A stretch of 64,000 bases of DNA, taken from Clitoria ternatea. Lineage: Eukaryota; Streptophyta; Magnoliopsida; Fabales; Fabaceae. The notes beneath the pieces were generated by a model. That model searched no databases. It was not told the origin of the DNA and saw nothing but the letters and a program-made list of their open reading frames with translations. The stretch spans positions 123,924,001 to 123,988,000 of the forward strand of contig CM075672.1 in NCBI GenBank assembly GCA_037962975.1, given 5' to 3'. Below are positions 43,988 through 56,140 of the stretch, in pieces (positions within the stretch are counted from its first letter, which is position 1; each line of letters begins with the position of its first letter). The translations under genes and the position numbers were made by a program.

Positions 43988-46019
43988 TGTAACACCCCTA
44001 ATTTTATATAAATGATTAAATATAAAGAATAAATACTATATAATTATATGTGGGTTAATTAATATCCCAAAATGTTGAAAATAATTAAAATTAAGATTTT
44101 TAAGGGTTATTCATATTTATTGCGGCTTTATGAGTTAAAAATATACCCGATTAAAATATGGGTGTTAGACCAAGTATCTCCGATTGAGGTGCTATTGGTC
44201 AGGGCTGTTAAGGATATTATTGGGAGTCTGAATATGTATTCAGAATAATTTTTAGATAAAGTATTGAGCCTGAACAGAGATCCTGTATGTTGTAAAACGA
44301 AGAAAACTTAAGTGATGGACCAAATTAAAATGTTAATTCCTTCCGTCTCTCTTCACTCTCATGACACTCTCTGTTTCTCTAAGGCAAAATGTTACTTTCT
44401 TCTCATTCTTCCATTCTCTTCATCTCTTCTTCCTCTATAAACCAAGACAAAGTGGTGAACCCATCCCACCTACCATTTTCATTTTTAATTGGAGCTTGAG
44501 GGAAGCTTGAAGCTTGGAACTCTATCCCTCATTCTCTTTAATTTTTGTCACCCTCCATCCCTCTCTTGCAAGCCCACTCTTTTATTCTCCTAAGGTAATC
44601 TTTTCATCATTTTTCAAGAGCTTGAACCTTTGGTCATAGGTTTTGGGTGTTGGGAGAGTAATTTATGTATATGGGTTATTGAGAGATAGCATTAAACATG
44701 GAAACCCTAAGGTGGGGTGACTTAAATGCAAACTTTTATATGCATGTAACATGCCGCGGTCATGGTGAAAATGGCCAGGTGTTGCAAGATGGGCGATGCA
44801 GTTTGGTACCTATAAAACATAATGATATGCATGTAATTTGATGATAAGTGTACACATTTTACTACTGTAGTAAGGGTATGGTTATATGATCATGCTTGAG
44901 TATTTGGTGTTTATTTCCCATAGTCGGATCTTCAATTGTTAATTACTCTATTATGCATGTGCATTAGCTTAAGAGCATTTGCATATAGCAAGGAGGTATG
45001 CCAAAGGTGATGAGAATGGTGATGGTTATGAGTGGGTGAGAAAATACCTAAAGACAACCTAAAAGATATTAATACAAGGAAATATATTATGTATGGTGAT
45101 GATATGTTTGATAGTCCAATATGTTGAAGGACTTGATTGTATGTATGCTCATATACTTTGTTATGATCCATAAAGATGATTTAATTATATGTATGATAGT
45201 GTGATGATAATAATTAAAATAATGAATGACATATGTTGATGTAAAGTATACATGACATTGAATACATATGCACATAATCACATAGTATTCATATTCATCC
45301 TTTAGAATGTATGACTCACTCTCCCATGTTGTCCACTTTTAGCTTTGTGATGTAGGATATTCTTGGGGTGAGGTGCATCTCCTTTTTGAAATGTATTTTG
45401 ATGGTAGAGGTATATAGTTGTATAGGAAGTGCCTTGGCATACAGTGTTGGTATATGCTTATTATGTATCTAGATTGATGAATGTTGATTTTGAAGGTCAT
45501 AGGTGAAAATTGGACCTTAGATGTATGACTGATTATTGAGTGTGACCTAGATAATGTATGATGACGATTGTGATGCTAGAATTACTGCCCAAAGTGATGC
45601 ATGAATTTCAGTCTTATATGATGCATATGTGAAATTAAGCCTTGATGTTTATGCAAAATGGAGGAACCAATATGGTTAAATTAAGCTTTATGTGATTTTG
45701 ATGGCATATAATGGTCCTAATAGCTTAAGTGTATGATTTGTGATTTGTAGAAACTAGAATGGGCCAATTCCATTGAGAATTGACCCCTAAGTTGCATCAA
45801 AATGCCTCAAAATGGGATAAACGCATTTATGAGCATAATTCTCTTGTTTTAAGGAATTCTTGAATGCGGCCAGTGGCTACACGTCACAAATAATGTATTT
45901 TAACTTTGTCAAAATTTGGTGACCATTGGATTTGATTTGAAAAAGATAGGGTATTAAGAAGTTAGGAAATTTGACAATTTCTGTTGAGTTGCTGTCTGTT
46001 ACTGATACATTGTAGGTGT

Positions 46020-46306
46020 GAATCGATTCCCCTGTGTATGAATCGATTCATGGACCTGATTGTTGGCATTTTTGACAAGTTAGAATGTGTCAATCGATTC
46101 CCAGAGGAGGTAAATCGATTCACTCACCTGATTTTCTGAAGTTGCATTGCTTGAATCGATTCCCAGTGGTGGGTGAATCGATTCATATGTCTATTGCGCA
46201 TGTTCTTGGCCAATTAGGATGGATGAATCGATTCCCAAGAAGGGGTGAATCAATTTTTCTACTTAATACTCATGTCTTTGGCTGTCTAGGACACATGAAT
46301 CGATTC
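46020..46306 (+). repeat. GAATCGATTC couplet array in solo LTR Q
   Basis: Nine sites start at 46020/46040, 46091/46112, 46153/46175, 46225/46247 and 46297. Within-couplet spacing is 20-22 bp; couplet steps are 71, 62, 72 and 72 bp. In each couplet the first site runs into CCC, the second into CA (one is degraded to CAATTTTT). Confidence 0.92.
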
Positions 46307-46551
46307 ATGCCCCTGATTCTATAAACAATTATGTGTTTTATTGTATGTTGGGTCCTAATTGGTCATGGCACGATTATATATCAATGTATATGTTTATGTA
46401 CTAGTTTTTATCAATTAATTCAAGTATCCTCAAACCTTTACACTTTTCCATAACTCCCAAAAGTAAATTATGTTTCCGCTTTTCCTTGTTGATGATCATG
46501 AAATTGATTGTCCAAGGACCACTCTTGATTTAATTTATCCATCTTCTCATA

Positions 46552-46564
46552 TCCTTATATATGA
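46552..46564 (+). promoter_or_regulatory. TATA-like box in LTR Q
   Basis: CCTTATATATGAG lies about 245 bp after the array and 100 bp before the LTR end. The family-G LTR has CTTTATATATGAG at 54442 in the same relative place. Confidence 0.5.
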
Positions 46565-46664
46565 GTAGGTTATTTAAATCGTGAATGCTTTCTTTTCCTA
46601 AATTGTTTTCTTTTTAAATCGTGAAAAATTTTCCCTAATTTTGATTGACCTTCGGGTCGTCTCA

Positions 46665-47079
46665 ATATTCTAAGTTGCTTTACTATTTTCTGATCTTGTA
46701 TTGCTTATCTAAGAAGAAAATCATGCTCTAATTTGCAAGTAGAAAAACATATCTTGATTTAACAAATGAATTAATATCACTTTTTCTGATCTTTGAAAAG
46801 TCTGATTGGAAAATCTCTTAAAGCTCTGATCCTTTTAAATACAATGCTCTTTTAAAATTATTATGAACTCCTATTTGCTCTGATGCATATTTTCTCTAAT
46901 ACATAATCTCTTTTATGTATGCTTTGATATTTAAACATGAATAAATACTTTGATGATATATGAGTTTTTGGTATTATTGCTCTCCTGTTGAAATACCTCC
47001 AATTCACTCTGATTATCTTAGACTTCATTTAAATAGAAGACTTCATGTTTACTATCAACAAATAGGGGGAATCATTTAA
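46665..47079 (+). other. Element V1 3' UTR, second part
   Basis: It starts with the ATATT duplication. AT-rich, no gene, with CTGAT-like words repeated (TCTGATCTT, CTCTGATCC, CTCTGATGC). It ends with CAACAAATAGGGGGAATC and TTTAA, the presumed target site of V2. Confidence 0.6.
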
Positions 47080-48164
47080 TGGTTCAGAGTTAGACTTAGA
47101 AGGGGGTTGAATCAGTCTGTGACTTTTTTTCATGGAACCAAATTAAAAAATGAGTACTCAAGCAAGTAATGAATAGGAAAGATAAACACGCAGAGTTTAT
47201 ACTGGTTCACTTCCAACACAGAAGCTACGTCCAGTCCCTTCTAACTTGAAGGATTTCCACTATTGTAAAATCTCCTTTACAATAATGGCACCAAACCTGT
47301 GCCACAAGTATTCTTGACACTAGCCACTTCTAGCTCAACCAAGTATTCTTTCAACAAGCCACTCCTAGCTTAACCCAAGTATTCTTTCCAAAGCCTTTTC
47401 AGCCAAAGTGTTTCTGACACAAACTAGTTTTGGTAACACACCAGACTTTTACAAATTAAATGAATAAACAGAAGTTTTCAGAACTTAGTGTACAAGTGAT
47501 AAATAATTTAAGTTTGGACACTAAGTTTTTGACACGAGACCAGAGTCTGCTAAAGGTAGAAGAGAAATGAATACAGGTCTTTGGTTTACAAAGAGTGAAC
47601 AAGAGAATTTTTGAACTTGGATAACATTGAATAATAGCTTGAAGAAATTCTCTCAATATTTTCATGTATGTCTCAATCTCTATCTTTTATGTTCAAACTT
47701 CCTTTGTATTTATAGAGATAAGAGAATATGACCGTTACTGCTTCTTGAAAGGAGATATAGTTGTTGGAAATTCTTTGAAGGTATTTTGCCTTAAGCTTCA
47801 TTGTTATCAGACCTTGATGATGAATTAGGCTTGAGAGAGGTCTATTTCATTTCTTTAGCATTTTCAAGAAAATAGCTTCTCATGCATTTCTATGCATAAA
47901 CCAATCGTGAACCAATTCTTGATTGAGCGAAAAGTTACTTTCTGAGATGTTTTGACGAAATCTCTGATTATGATCAAAGGTAGGTAGACAGCTGCTACTT
48001 ATATTGATCTTGGTTTTGTATGTTCGTTGGTGATAAGCACGCAAATATGATAAGAGCATTACTCCTGAAGCATCACCAAAATAGAATTTATGAATGTTGT
48101 AGAAGAGTTCTTTGATCAGAGTGCTTCCAATAGACTTGTGTTATTCTACCAGACTTTTACAACA
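47080..48164 (-). repeat. Element V2 3' LTR
   Basis: 1085 bp. In element sense it starts TGTTGTAAAAGTCTGG and ends GTCTAACTCTGAACCA. A TATA-like CTCTATAAATA is at 47707-47717 on the minus strand. No palindrome array was seen. Five bases on its outer side are TTTAA (47075-47079). Confidence 0.78.
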
Positions 48165-48864
48165 CTTATGCTCCCTTTTTGTTTTTACAGCCGAATAATC
48201 GTATCCTAAAATTGCTTAGGTACACAAAAAAGTGTTATAAATAGTGCAGACTTTATTATGTTTATCAAAAATACTTGATGAATCAGTATAAACAAATTCA
48301 GGAATATATAAAATTTGAGGTCTGGTCCAAAGGGACTTAAAATTTTATTTTCACTCAGACTTTTTCTCAATAGTCTCCCTCTATTTGTTGATAACAAACA
48401 TCAAGTCTTTTCGTGAGTGAAGTCTGTAATTAGATAAATTAAAGTATCATTGAATCAAGGGGTCATAATCAAAATATTGCATACAACATGTATCATACTA
48501 GGCCATTACATTGCTTCACAAAAGACTTTTAATCTGCTAAACTACTCCCCATTTTGGAATCAACAAAAGAGAAAGGACATTATCGAGACTCAAAGAGAAA
48601 ATCACAAGTGACGGATGAAGTAAAAAGAGGGAAAGCAGCAGATGAAACAATAGTGAAAAAACAAGTTTGAAAAACAAATAATAAAGGAGAAGAAAAGGTT
48701 ATTAAGGAAGGACAGTAAAGAAAAATAGGATTATGGGAAGATGAGGAATAAAAGCAAGAAGGTTCCTCCTGAAGAGTCCAGAGATAGTGGCACTATTAAA
48801 TATCAATGTGAGCTTCAGTTGGATTGGGAGTAGTCCAAAGACTCCTAAGGGTTGTTGCTGGTAA
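48165..48864 (-). other. Element V2 3' UTR with two purine tracts
   Basis: No supported gene. The minus strand carries AAAAACAAAAAGGGAGCA next to the LTR (about 48168-48186) and an inner tract CAACAAATAGAGGGAGAC (about 48373-48390). The inner tract matches the tract at the V1 end. Confidence 0.68.
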
Positions 48865-49293
48865 CTAATTTGGTTGAAGAGGACCCTTGTAGTGAGGCTT
48901 ATGCTTTGGGGGCATGGGCTTCTTCAGTCTGCCTAGAGAAATCCACTTCGCCGGTGGAGGACGATAAGGTACCACAAACAAAATCTTCTTCCATGGTGTA
49001 GCCACAGGGTAATTTTTGATGGTGACATCATCAAGAGTAGCAAAGCCATGTTTCAGAGCTCTAGCGATAGAGACCTGCTCAGCTTGAAGCACATGAAACA
49101 TTCTAAGGTCATCATTTAAGAATAGGTCTGGGAAGTCGAGAAGCTTCTCAATCGGAAGAGGAGGGTAGTGTTTGGGGGTGGATGGTCGAATATGAAGTTT
49201 GTGAGGGTTAAAGTTAGGGTTACAAACAATAAATTGGTTATAAAGTTTATTGTAACCAGGGTTAGAGTCATCAAGAACAGGTTTGTAGTACAC
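48865..49293 (-). pseudogene. Element V2 extra ORF, C-terminal part
   Basis: 142 codons reading YYKPVLDDSNPGYNKLYNQF, PLPIEKLLDFPDLFLNDDLR, ARALKHGFATLDDV and LGRLKKPMPPKHKPHYKGPL. The end matches the element V1 ORF (PPLPFDQLIQYPYL, RLKKHMLPKSKPFYKG). Beyond a stop at 48865 the family similarity continues briefly (TPNPTEAHI). It is split from its N-terminal part by family-G copy 2. Confidence 0.75.
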
Positions 49294-49469
49294 ATACTCA
49301 GGTAGGGTGAGGTATCGTGTAACACCCTAAATTTTAAAATAGAAAGTTAAACTAAGAAAATAAATATTGAATAATTGAATGTGAACTATTTAAGATCCCA
49401 AAATATTAGAAATAATTCAAGTAAGATTTTCGGAGACTGTTAGTGATTTATTGAGATCGGATAAGCAGG

Positions 49470-50921
49470 TATGTTTGAATATGCTTTTAGGTTCACAGAT
49501 TTTGATAATGACAAAGGAATATTGAAGAAACTCTTGGAGAAACAAGAAACAGCATCAGACCTGTAAAAACACATAGGCTAATCGATTACGACGACAAGAA
49601 TAATCGATTAAGAAGCTTCTGTTTGTACACTAATCGATTAAACACATAAGGATAATCGATTAGATAGCTTCTGATTGTACACTAATCGATTACATAATAA
49701 AGATAATCGATTACTAAGATGAAAAATTGATTTAAATGTATCAAGTACTTATGCTAATCGATTACAAGATATTAGCTAATCGATTAAAAAGCTACTGGAA
49801 TGACAACTAATCGATTACATACAAGAACAATCGATTACCAAGCTGCGTAACCAAATTAAATGCATCAGGTTCCAGTCCTAGTCGATTACAAGATGAAGTA
49901 CAATCGATTACAGAGGTTCTGAGTTGAAGCTAATCGATTACCAGGGATAGGCTAATCGATTACAGCACGAATTACATTGAAAAATTCAAAGTGTAATCGA
50001 TTACAGCTTGAGACGTAATCGATTATGGTAGTGCCAGAAATTGGGGAAAGTGCTTTTTAAGTGGAAACCAACTCATTTCTCTATAGATCTCAGACACCCA
50101 TCACATGCAACGGCTAGGAACTCCATTATGATCATCTCCAAGCCCTATAAATGCAAGACTCCTTCAAGCTACTAAATGCAACACACAAATCCATCAAAGG
50201 GAAATCAAATCTTGAGTCTTGTGAGTTTTATTCTTGTATAGTTTCATTTTCTGAAACTTAGAACTTCAACTTGTATATCCTCTCTTGTTGAGAGTTAGAA
50301 TTTGAGAGAGCATTCATTTGTATATCTACTCTATTAAGAGAGTTACTTGCTTGTAAACACTACACCAAACACAAAGGCTTTCACTCTAGGTTGAGTGGTC
50401 ACAAAGGTTGGGGTTCAACCTTTGGGTATTGAGAGTTTGAGAGATTGGGTGGGTTACCCTTGTGCTAGTGAGGATTGAGTTCTTGAGTGTGGGACACTAG
50501 GAAGCTACAATTGCCCATAGCTTGTAATCTCTAAATCTCAATAGTGGAAATCCTTCAAGTGGGTTGCTTGAAGGCGAGACGTACACCGGGGTTGGTGGAA
50601 CTCGTTAAATCGGTTTGCAAGCTCTTCTCCCATACTCTTTTACATTCATATACTGCACTTAATTAATTTGTGTTGGTTGATTGTGGCTCATATACTTAAG
50701 CTTGCTTGAATTAGTTAACCTTGAATATTGCACACCAAGTGTTTGACTAATTGTCTCAGCTACGTACACCTCTTGTTTTGCATTGTCTCTTGCATTAAAC
50801 TTGATTTCAACTTCATAATCTTTAAACTTGTGATAAAAGAATCAAGTTCAAAGGCATTCCAAGCAAAGTTTTAAAAACTCAATTCACCCCCCTTTTGAGT
50901 ATTAAGGCCACTTGAATAACA
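49470..50921 (+). mobile_element. Solo LTR of the element S family
   Basis: 1452 bp between GCAGG duplications (49465-49469, 50922-50926). It matches the S LTRs from TATGTTTGAATATGC (first bases TA where S has TG) to CTTGAATAACA. The TATA-like CTATAAATG at 50144 is intact. Confidence 0.92.
49579..50026 (+). repeat. TAATCGATTA array with eight couplets (solo S LTR)
   Basis: Starts are 49579/49601, 49631/49653, 49683/49704, 49755/49777, 49808/49828, 49879/49901, 49931/49953 and 49995/50017. Steps between couplets are 52, 52, 72, 53, 71, 52 and 64. Compared with element S this copy has one extra 52-bp couplet unit. Confidence 0.93.
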
Positions 50922-53639
50922 GCAGGAACCTAACCAGATAAAATATGGGTGTCGGATCAAGTATCTCTGATTGAGATGCCGTTGGTCAGGGCTGTAGATA
51001 ACATTACTGGGAATCCGAATGTGTACTCGGAATAATTTTTAGAATAAGTATTGAGCCTGAACAGAGAGCCTGTTTGTTTAAGAACGGAAGAGTTTAATGA
51101 GAGATTAAAAATTTAAAAATAAAATATCACTTTTTCACCCTCATTTTCGTTCATGGGCTAAACCACTTGGCAACATACCCTTTTTTTCTTTTTCTCTTAT
51201 TCTCTGCCTCTCTTTTCCCTCTCTAGCCCTAAGCCAAGGTGCTACTCTCCATTCTCCCACTCATTTTCGTTTCATAAAGGCTTGGAGAAGGCTTGGAGCT
51301 TGAAGTCCTTCTCTCTTTTTCTCCTTAGTTTTGTGTGGCCCTTTCCTCTTTTGAGAATTCCTCCATTTCTTCATTTGAGGTAAGGTTCTAGCCAATTTTC
51401 AAGAATATGAACCTTTAGTTATGTGTCTTCAGTGTTAAGAGAGCGTTTAATGCATGTGGGTCATTAGGAGAAGCTTTAAATATGGAAACCCTAAGGTGGG
51501 TGTTATAAATACAAGCTTTAAATGGTATTAATAAGGTAGATGCATTTATGGTTGAAAGAAGATGAGAATGTATGATTATTTTGAATGTTGATGGGTTTTG
51601 GTGAAACCCTAACCTTATAAATTGGGGGAAATATGATGTGTGAGTAGATGAGCATTAATTAATGGTGAGAATGTCATTAATGTTGGAGTATAGTCATAAA
51701 TGGTGATTGGTAATGGTGGTTGGAAACCATAAATGAAAACCACTTAGAATAAGTTAAATAGAAGGTTTGTAAATGGGGTAACCTAACTAATTAGGTTATT
51801 ACCTTGATGATAATGAATGGTGATTTAAGAGAAGGAATTCCTGAAACCCAATTAAGCAAATGAATAAAGCTTGTAAATAAATTACCATATGATGAAGAGT
51901 TATATCTATGTAATGTATCTATTAAGAATGATGCTTGAATGGATGATTGATGTGGCCTTATAATTGATTGGTGTAGGACTTAGTAACGATTGTGAAGCGG
52001 GAACATCAAACCCGGAAGTCTACTTCTCTTGAGGTAGGAGAGGAGTCTATTTTCTAAATGCATGAAAACTTGTAAGATGATAATGTATGTGTTGATGTAA
52101 TGTGTCATGTTTTCTTGAATGCATGTAGTATCATGTGTATATGATATAAAATTGAGTAAGGTCCTTATAGTGATTGATTGTGGAATAAGACCCTTATGAA
52201 GTTATGAGTTGTATAATGTGTGATGACATTTTATGGATTCCATGTGTGGTTTGATGAATACTTGAAGTCCTTGGCTATAATGATTCTTGAATACTATGAT
52301 TGGAATGTATATATATTTGATTATGTGGACTTAACATTGTAATTGAGTATGAGTGTACCCTAGATGAGAGGGTGAGATAATCCATATAAGGTTGAGGCAT
52401 GCATGAGCATTTTTGCATACATAGCATGGCATGCATATCATAATGATGTTGATAAGTGGTTGCGATCACTTGATGTTTGGAATATAAAAGGGCTTGCGAG
52501 TTCCTATGATTATTGGACCGGTGGTTACGATCACCCGATATTTTAAATGAAAGGCCCTACAGGACCATTGAGATTGAATGCCCATGGTTACGATCATGAG
52601 GCGGGACTACCCCTTACAAGGCGGGAAACCATTATGAATTGTTTAAACGTGGTTGCGATCATGAGAAAGCACCCTGCGAGGCTGCTAGAGGGAGTACCCC
52701 TTGCGAGGCAGGAAACCAATGATAATGAATGAATGATTATGGTGGTTGTGATCACCTGATGGAATGAAATCGGATCCGTGCATATGCATCCTTAAACACC
52801 AGCATGTGCATTAGCCATAGAAGCATGGCATAGTGTGATATCCTGTCGAGGAGATTATGTGAGGATTAGGTGGAACTCCCTTTGAGTACTAACTGTAATT
52901 GGGATATTGGTTGGTGTGACCTTTTAAATTTTAATGGATATATGAGTTCAATGAATTTGATGAATGATTAATTTTGGGTTGATTGAGCTCCTTTTTAAGG
53001 AAAAGATATGTAATATTGTATTTATGTATATATTATCATAATTGTTAGATTTTTATCATTGAGAAAGTATACTCACTCTCCACGTGGTATATCTTTTTAG
53101 CTCCTGCGTTGTAGGGCTTGCCTATAGAGCTCTTGTGTGGAGAAGTGGTGTGAAGGAAGACCTTTTTGGTAAAGAATGCCTTGGCCGGCAAATGTTTGAT
53201 TTTATGGCCTTTACATGGGCTTTTGTAATGTATGTAGATATAATAAACATTTTGTATAGCAATGAATCGTTGTGGATGAAGAGTGTATGATGATGATTTT
53301 GGGAGGTCATGTAGGAAAATGAGACTCTTATATTTATGACTCATTTTCGTTGGTGATCTGGATAACGCATGGGTATTGAAAGCTGAAGTGATATGTTGTT
53401 AGATTGATAAATGAATGGACAACAATCTATATTTTGTGTTTTATAGAATATGCTATTTGATATGTATGATGTGATATGATTATTGATTTGGGATGAGAAT
53501 TGATGAGTAAGAATACTTGGAACAAGTTACTAAGGCTTAATAAGATGTATGTAGTGCAATAGACATGCCTAGATTTGCTTTTGTTAGATTTCCACATGTT
53601 AGGTTATTTATTTTCCATGTTTTCAGCATTTTACTGATA

Positions 53640-54208
53640 GTCTCGCTCAAGCGAGATGGGTTCTCGCTTGAGCGAGGATCCCCTGTGTTGGTGTTTGGCC
53701 ACTTGCCAATTTTTGCTCAGGCAAGAGTGGTTCTCGCTCAGGCAAGAGGGGTCTCGCTTAGACAATTGGGCGTCTCACCACAGGCGAGATGATTAAGTAT
53801 CAGGTATAAGCATACTGGACAATTTTCGCCCGAGCGGGCTTGCCTCCGCCCAAGCGAGATTGTCCATGCATCAGTTATTGGTCACTAGATGAAAATCGCT
53901 CAGGTGAGCTGGGCCTCACCCAAGCGTGAGTGGGGAACTTTGCCACTGGACGGTTTTCGCTTGAGCGAATGGCCTTTGGATATGGCACTCACTCGAGCGA
54001 GTGAGCGTAGGTTTGACACTGGAAGAATCTCGCCCACGCTAGCTTGTCTCGCCCAAACGAATCCTGTGGATCTCGCTCAAGCGAGATGGGGCTCGCTCAA
54101 GCGAGACGGCCTCTGAAACTTCTTTTCCTCTTTTCACTCAGCGTGTGATGTAGCTCGCCCAAGCGTCCCACTCGGTCTCGCTCAAGCGAGTTCGGCTCTC
54201 GCTTGAGC
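53640..54208 (+). repeat. CTCGCTCAAGCGAG array, G copy 2 left LTR
   Basis: Couplets of CTCGCTCAAGCGAG and degenerate forms (CTCGCTTGAGCGAG, CTCGCCCAAGCG, CTCACTCGAGCGAG). The right LTR repeats it at 62401-62955. It ends about 235 bp before the TATA-like box. Confidence 0.87.
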
Positions 54209-54570
54209 AAGTGAAGCCCAGAATCCCCATATTGCATTGCTTTGGATATTTTCCCATTTCTTTGTATCTAACCTTTTCCTTGTATCATCTTATAACACCT
54301 TGGGTATAATAGGAAGCCATAAATCCTTGTGATGTTTACCCTCTTATAATCTGATCATATTGTGTCAATGTAAATGATTCTTTTTGCTGTCTTCAAATGA
54401 GAAATTCTCATTGATCGTTTCTATAACCTACCTTCTCATATCTTTATATATGAGACAGGTCCCTCATAGATCTAGGGTATTAATTAACAGCTTCACCAAT
54501 TATGTTTTCCATAAATTAATGATATCATAAATCGTAAAAAAAGATTTACCCCTATCTTTGGGGCGTCTCA

Positions 54571-54961
54571 ACCTGGTATCAGAGCGTTAATTGCTTTTTA
54601 CTGTTGTGATTAATTATTATTATTAGATTATGATATGCATTTAAAGAATGGTTGCCATTGTTGCTTAAATTTGTATGGATTGACTGTGGATCAAATGTGA
54701 TTGTTATAAGTCCGGCCAAGCTTTCTTCACACTATTCTCCCTCAATGATGAATTCTTATAATTATATGAATGCATGTGACCCTAAGATATAATGATGTGC
54801 CTTTTTATGAGCTTTAATATGGATTGATCAATGTTGGACTCCATGATGGAGGGCCATGGCTTAATTATATGATGAACTGTTATAGCATGAAACTATAGAG
54901 AGACCTATAAGCTAGTTTACTGATGTTGGTTGAATTTAATGTTATGGTTATAGATATTGTC
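54571..54961 (+). other. Family G copy 2 leader and primer-binding site
   Basis: TGGTATCAGAGCG at 54574-54586 matches the initiator tRNA-Met site, three bases after the LTR. The rest of the stretch is AT-rich leader with no gene. Confidence 0.85.
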
Positions 54962-56140
54962 ATGGCTCGTCATCGTCAAGATCATGATGACGCTATAGCT
55001 AGAGCTCTGAATCGCTTTGTGGATCTTCTTGAGTCGTAAAACCGTGATAGACAAGAAGCAGAAAGGTAACTTGCCCCTGCTGTTCAAGGTACTCAAGGCC
55101 TTGACATGTTTTTGAAGCGAAAACCATCCGAGTTTCATGGTGGGTTTAGGCCCGAGCAAGCCTATGTTTGGATCCGGGATGTTAAGCGAATCTTTGATAG
55201 TTTCGAATACACTGAGCTCCAGAAAGTAGAGTATGCTGCTTTTATGATGAGAGATGAAGCAGAAACTTGGTGGAGACTCGCCAAGAGTAGAATGATTGCT
55301 GCTGCTATCCCCTTGACTTGGGAAAATTTTAAGCTTGAACTTATGAGAAAATATGTGCCCGAAAGCTACAAGAGTAAGAAGGAACTTGAGTTCATGGAAC
55401 TCAAGCAAGGTACAATGACGGTGGAAGAGTATGCTTCCGAATTCGAGGAACTTTATGAATTCTACCCTCCTTATCGACAAGAGGGAACCGAAGCCTCCAA
55501 GTGTGTAAAGTTTGAGAACGGCCTACGCCCTGATATTCAAAGGGCCATTTGTCATCAAGAAACTAGAGCTTCATGGTACTTGTGAATAAGTGTCGTATTT
55601 ATGAAGAACATGCTCCCCCTCATCATTCCCAATTTGACTCTAAGTTGAAGGGTCAATCTTCCAGTTTCAAAAAGCAAGGAAATTTCAGAAGGGGACGTTT
55701 TTAGAGGGGTGCTCATTCTAATGTCCAAGCTAGAGGCGGTGGACATGGTAACACTTTTGGTCGGGGCAATGCAAATGCCAATGGGCCGAAATGCTATAGA
55801 TGTGGTGGTCCTCACTATGTTCATGAGTGTGTGCACCGTGATGATGTGGTGTGTTTCAATTGTGATCAAGTGGGACATATCCGTCCCACATGCCCTATGC
55901 TTGCTAGACCAACTCTGATACAAGCTAACACTTCCAACCGTGCTAATGCACCCGCTCATGTGAACCGCGGAGGCCATAATGGTGGTCGGGCCATGGAAAT
56001 GGAAACAATGGTGGTCGAAATGGTGGCCGTGGTGGCTATAAAGGTGGAAGACATGGCAACGGCCGAGGTAGTAGCAATGGTGCTCGTGATAGAAATGGGA
56101 ATGGTGGGAATCCTTAACCAAATGCCAGGAGGGTGTTTAC
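54962..56140 (+). pseudogene. gag: Family G copy 2 gag
   Basis: It starts at ATG 54962 (MARHRQDHDDAIARALNRFV). The gag domain reads MFLKRKPSEFHGGFRPEQAY, YAAFMMRDEAETWWRLAKS and MELKQGTMTVEEYASEFEEL. A frameshift near 55572 and another near 55990 break it. Between them are two zinc knuckles, CYRCGGPHYVHEC and CFNCDQVGHIRPTCP, followed by a Gly/Asn/Arg-rich tail. Stops lie near 55037, 55070 and 55702. Confidence 0.88.

Larger units (their letters stand above)
43988..46664 (+). mobile_element. Solo gypsy LTR (family Q)
   Basis: 2677 bp with termini TGTAACACCCC and GTCGTCTCA, flanked by ATATT at 43983-43987 and 46665-46669. There is no internal region, so it is a solo LTR. Parts align with the family-G LTR (GTCAGGGCTGT, GGAATAATTTTTAGA-like and CTTATATATGAG stretches), so Q and G are related, but Q is shorter and its motif array uses another word. 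Confidence 0.88.
39248..47079 (+). mobile_element. Element V1: Sirevirus-like copia, 3' half
   Basis: The oldest layer visible. It comprises copia pol (39253-40982), an extra ORF (41432-43614) and a 3' UTR with the purine tract CAACAAATAGGGGGAA at about 47057-47072. It is cut by the solo LTR Q (43988-46664) and by element V2, whose LTR starts at 47080. Its 5' half lies left of the window beyond family-G copy 1. The V2 extra ORF and 3' UTR are homologous, so V1 and V2 are one family. Confidence 0.82.
49318..54570 (+). repeat. Family G copy 2, 5' LTR (with solo S LTR inside)
   Basis: 5253 bp, of which 1457 are the solo S-type LTR and its duplication, leaving 3796. It holds the GTGGTTGCGATCAC cluster (about 52456-52760), the CTCGCTCAAGCGAG array (53640-54208) and a TATA-like CTTTATATATGAG at 54442. 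No gene was found in it. Confidence 0.9.

Noticed and set aside
53045..53344. Conserved open frames of 60-100 codons shared by G LTR copies
   Set aside because: They are conserved only because the LTRs are recent copies of each other. The third copy (1380-1500) does not keep the frames.
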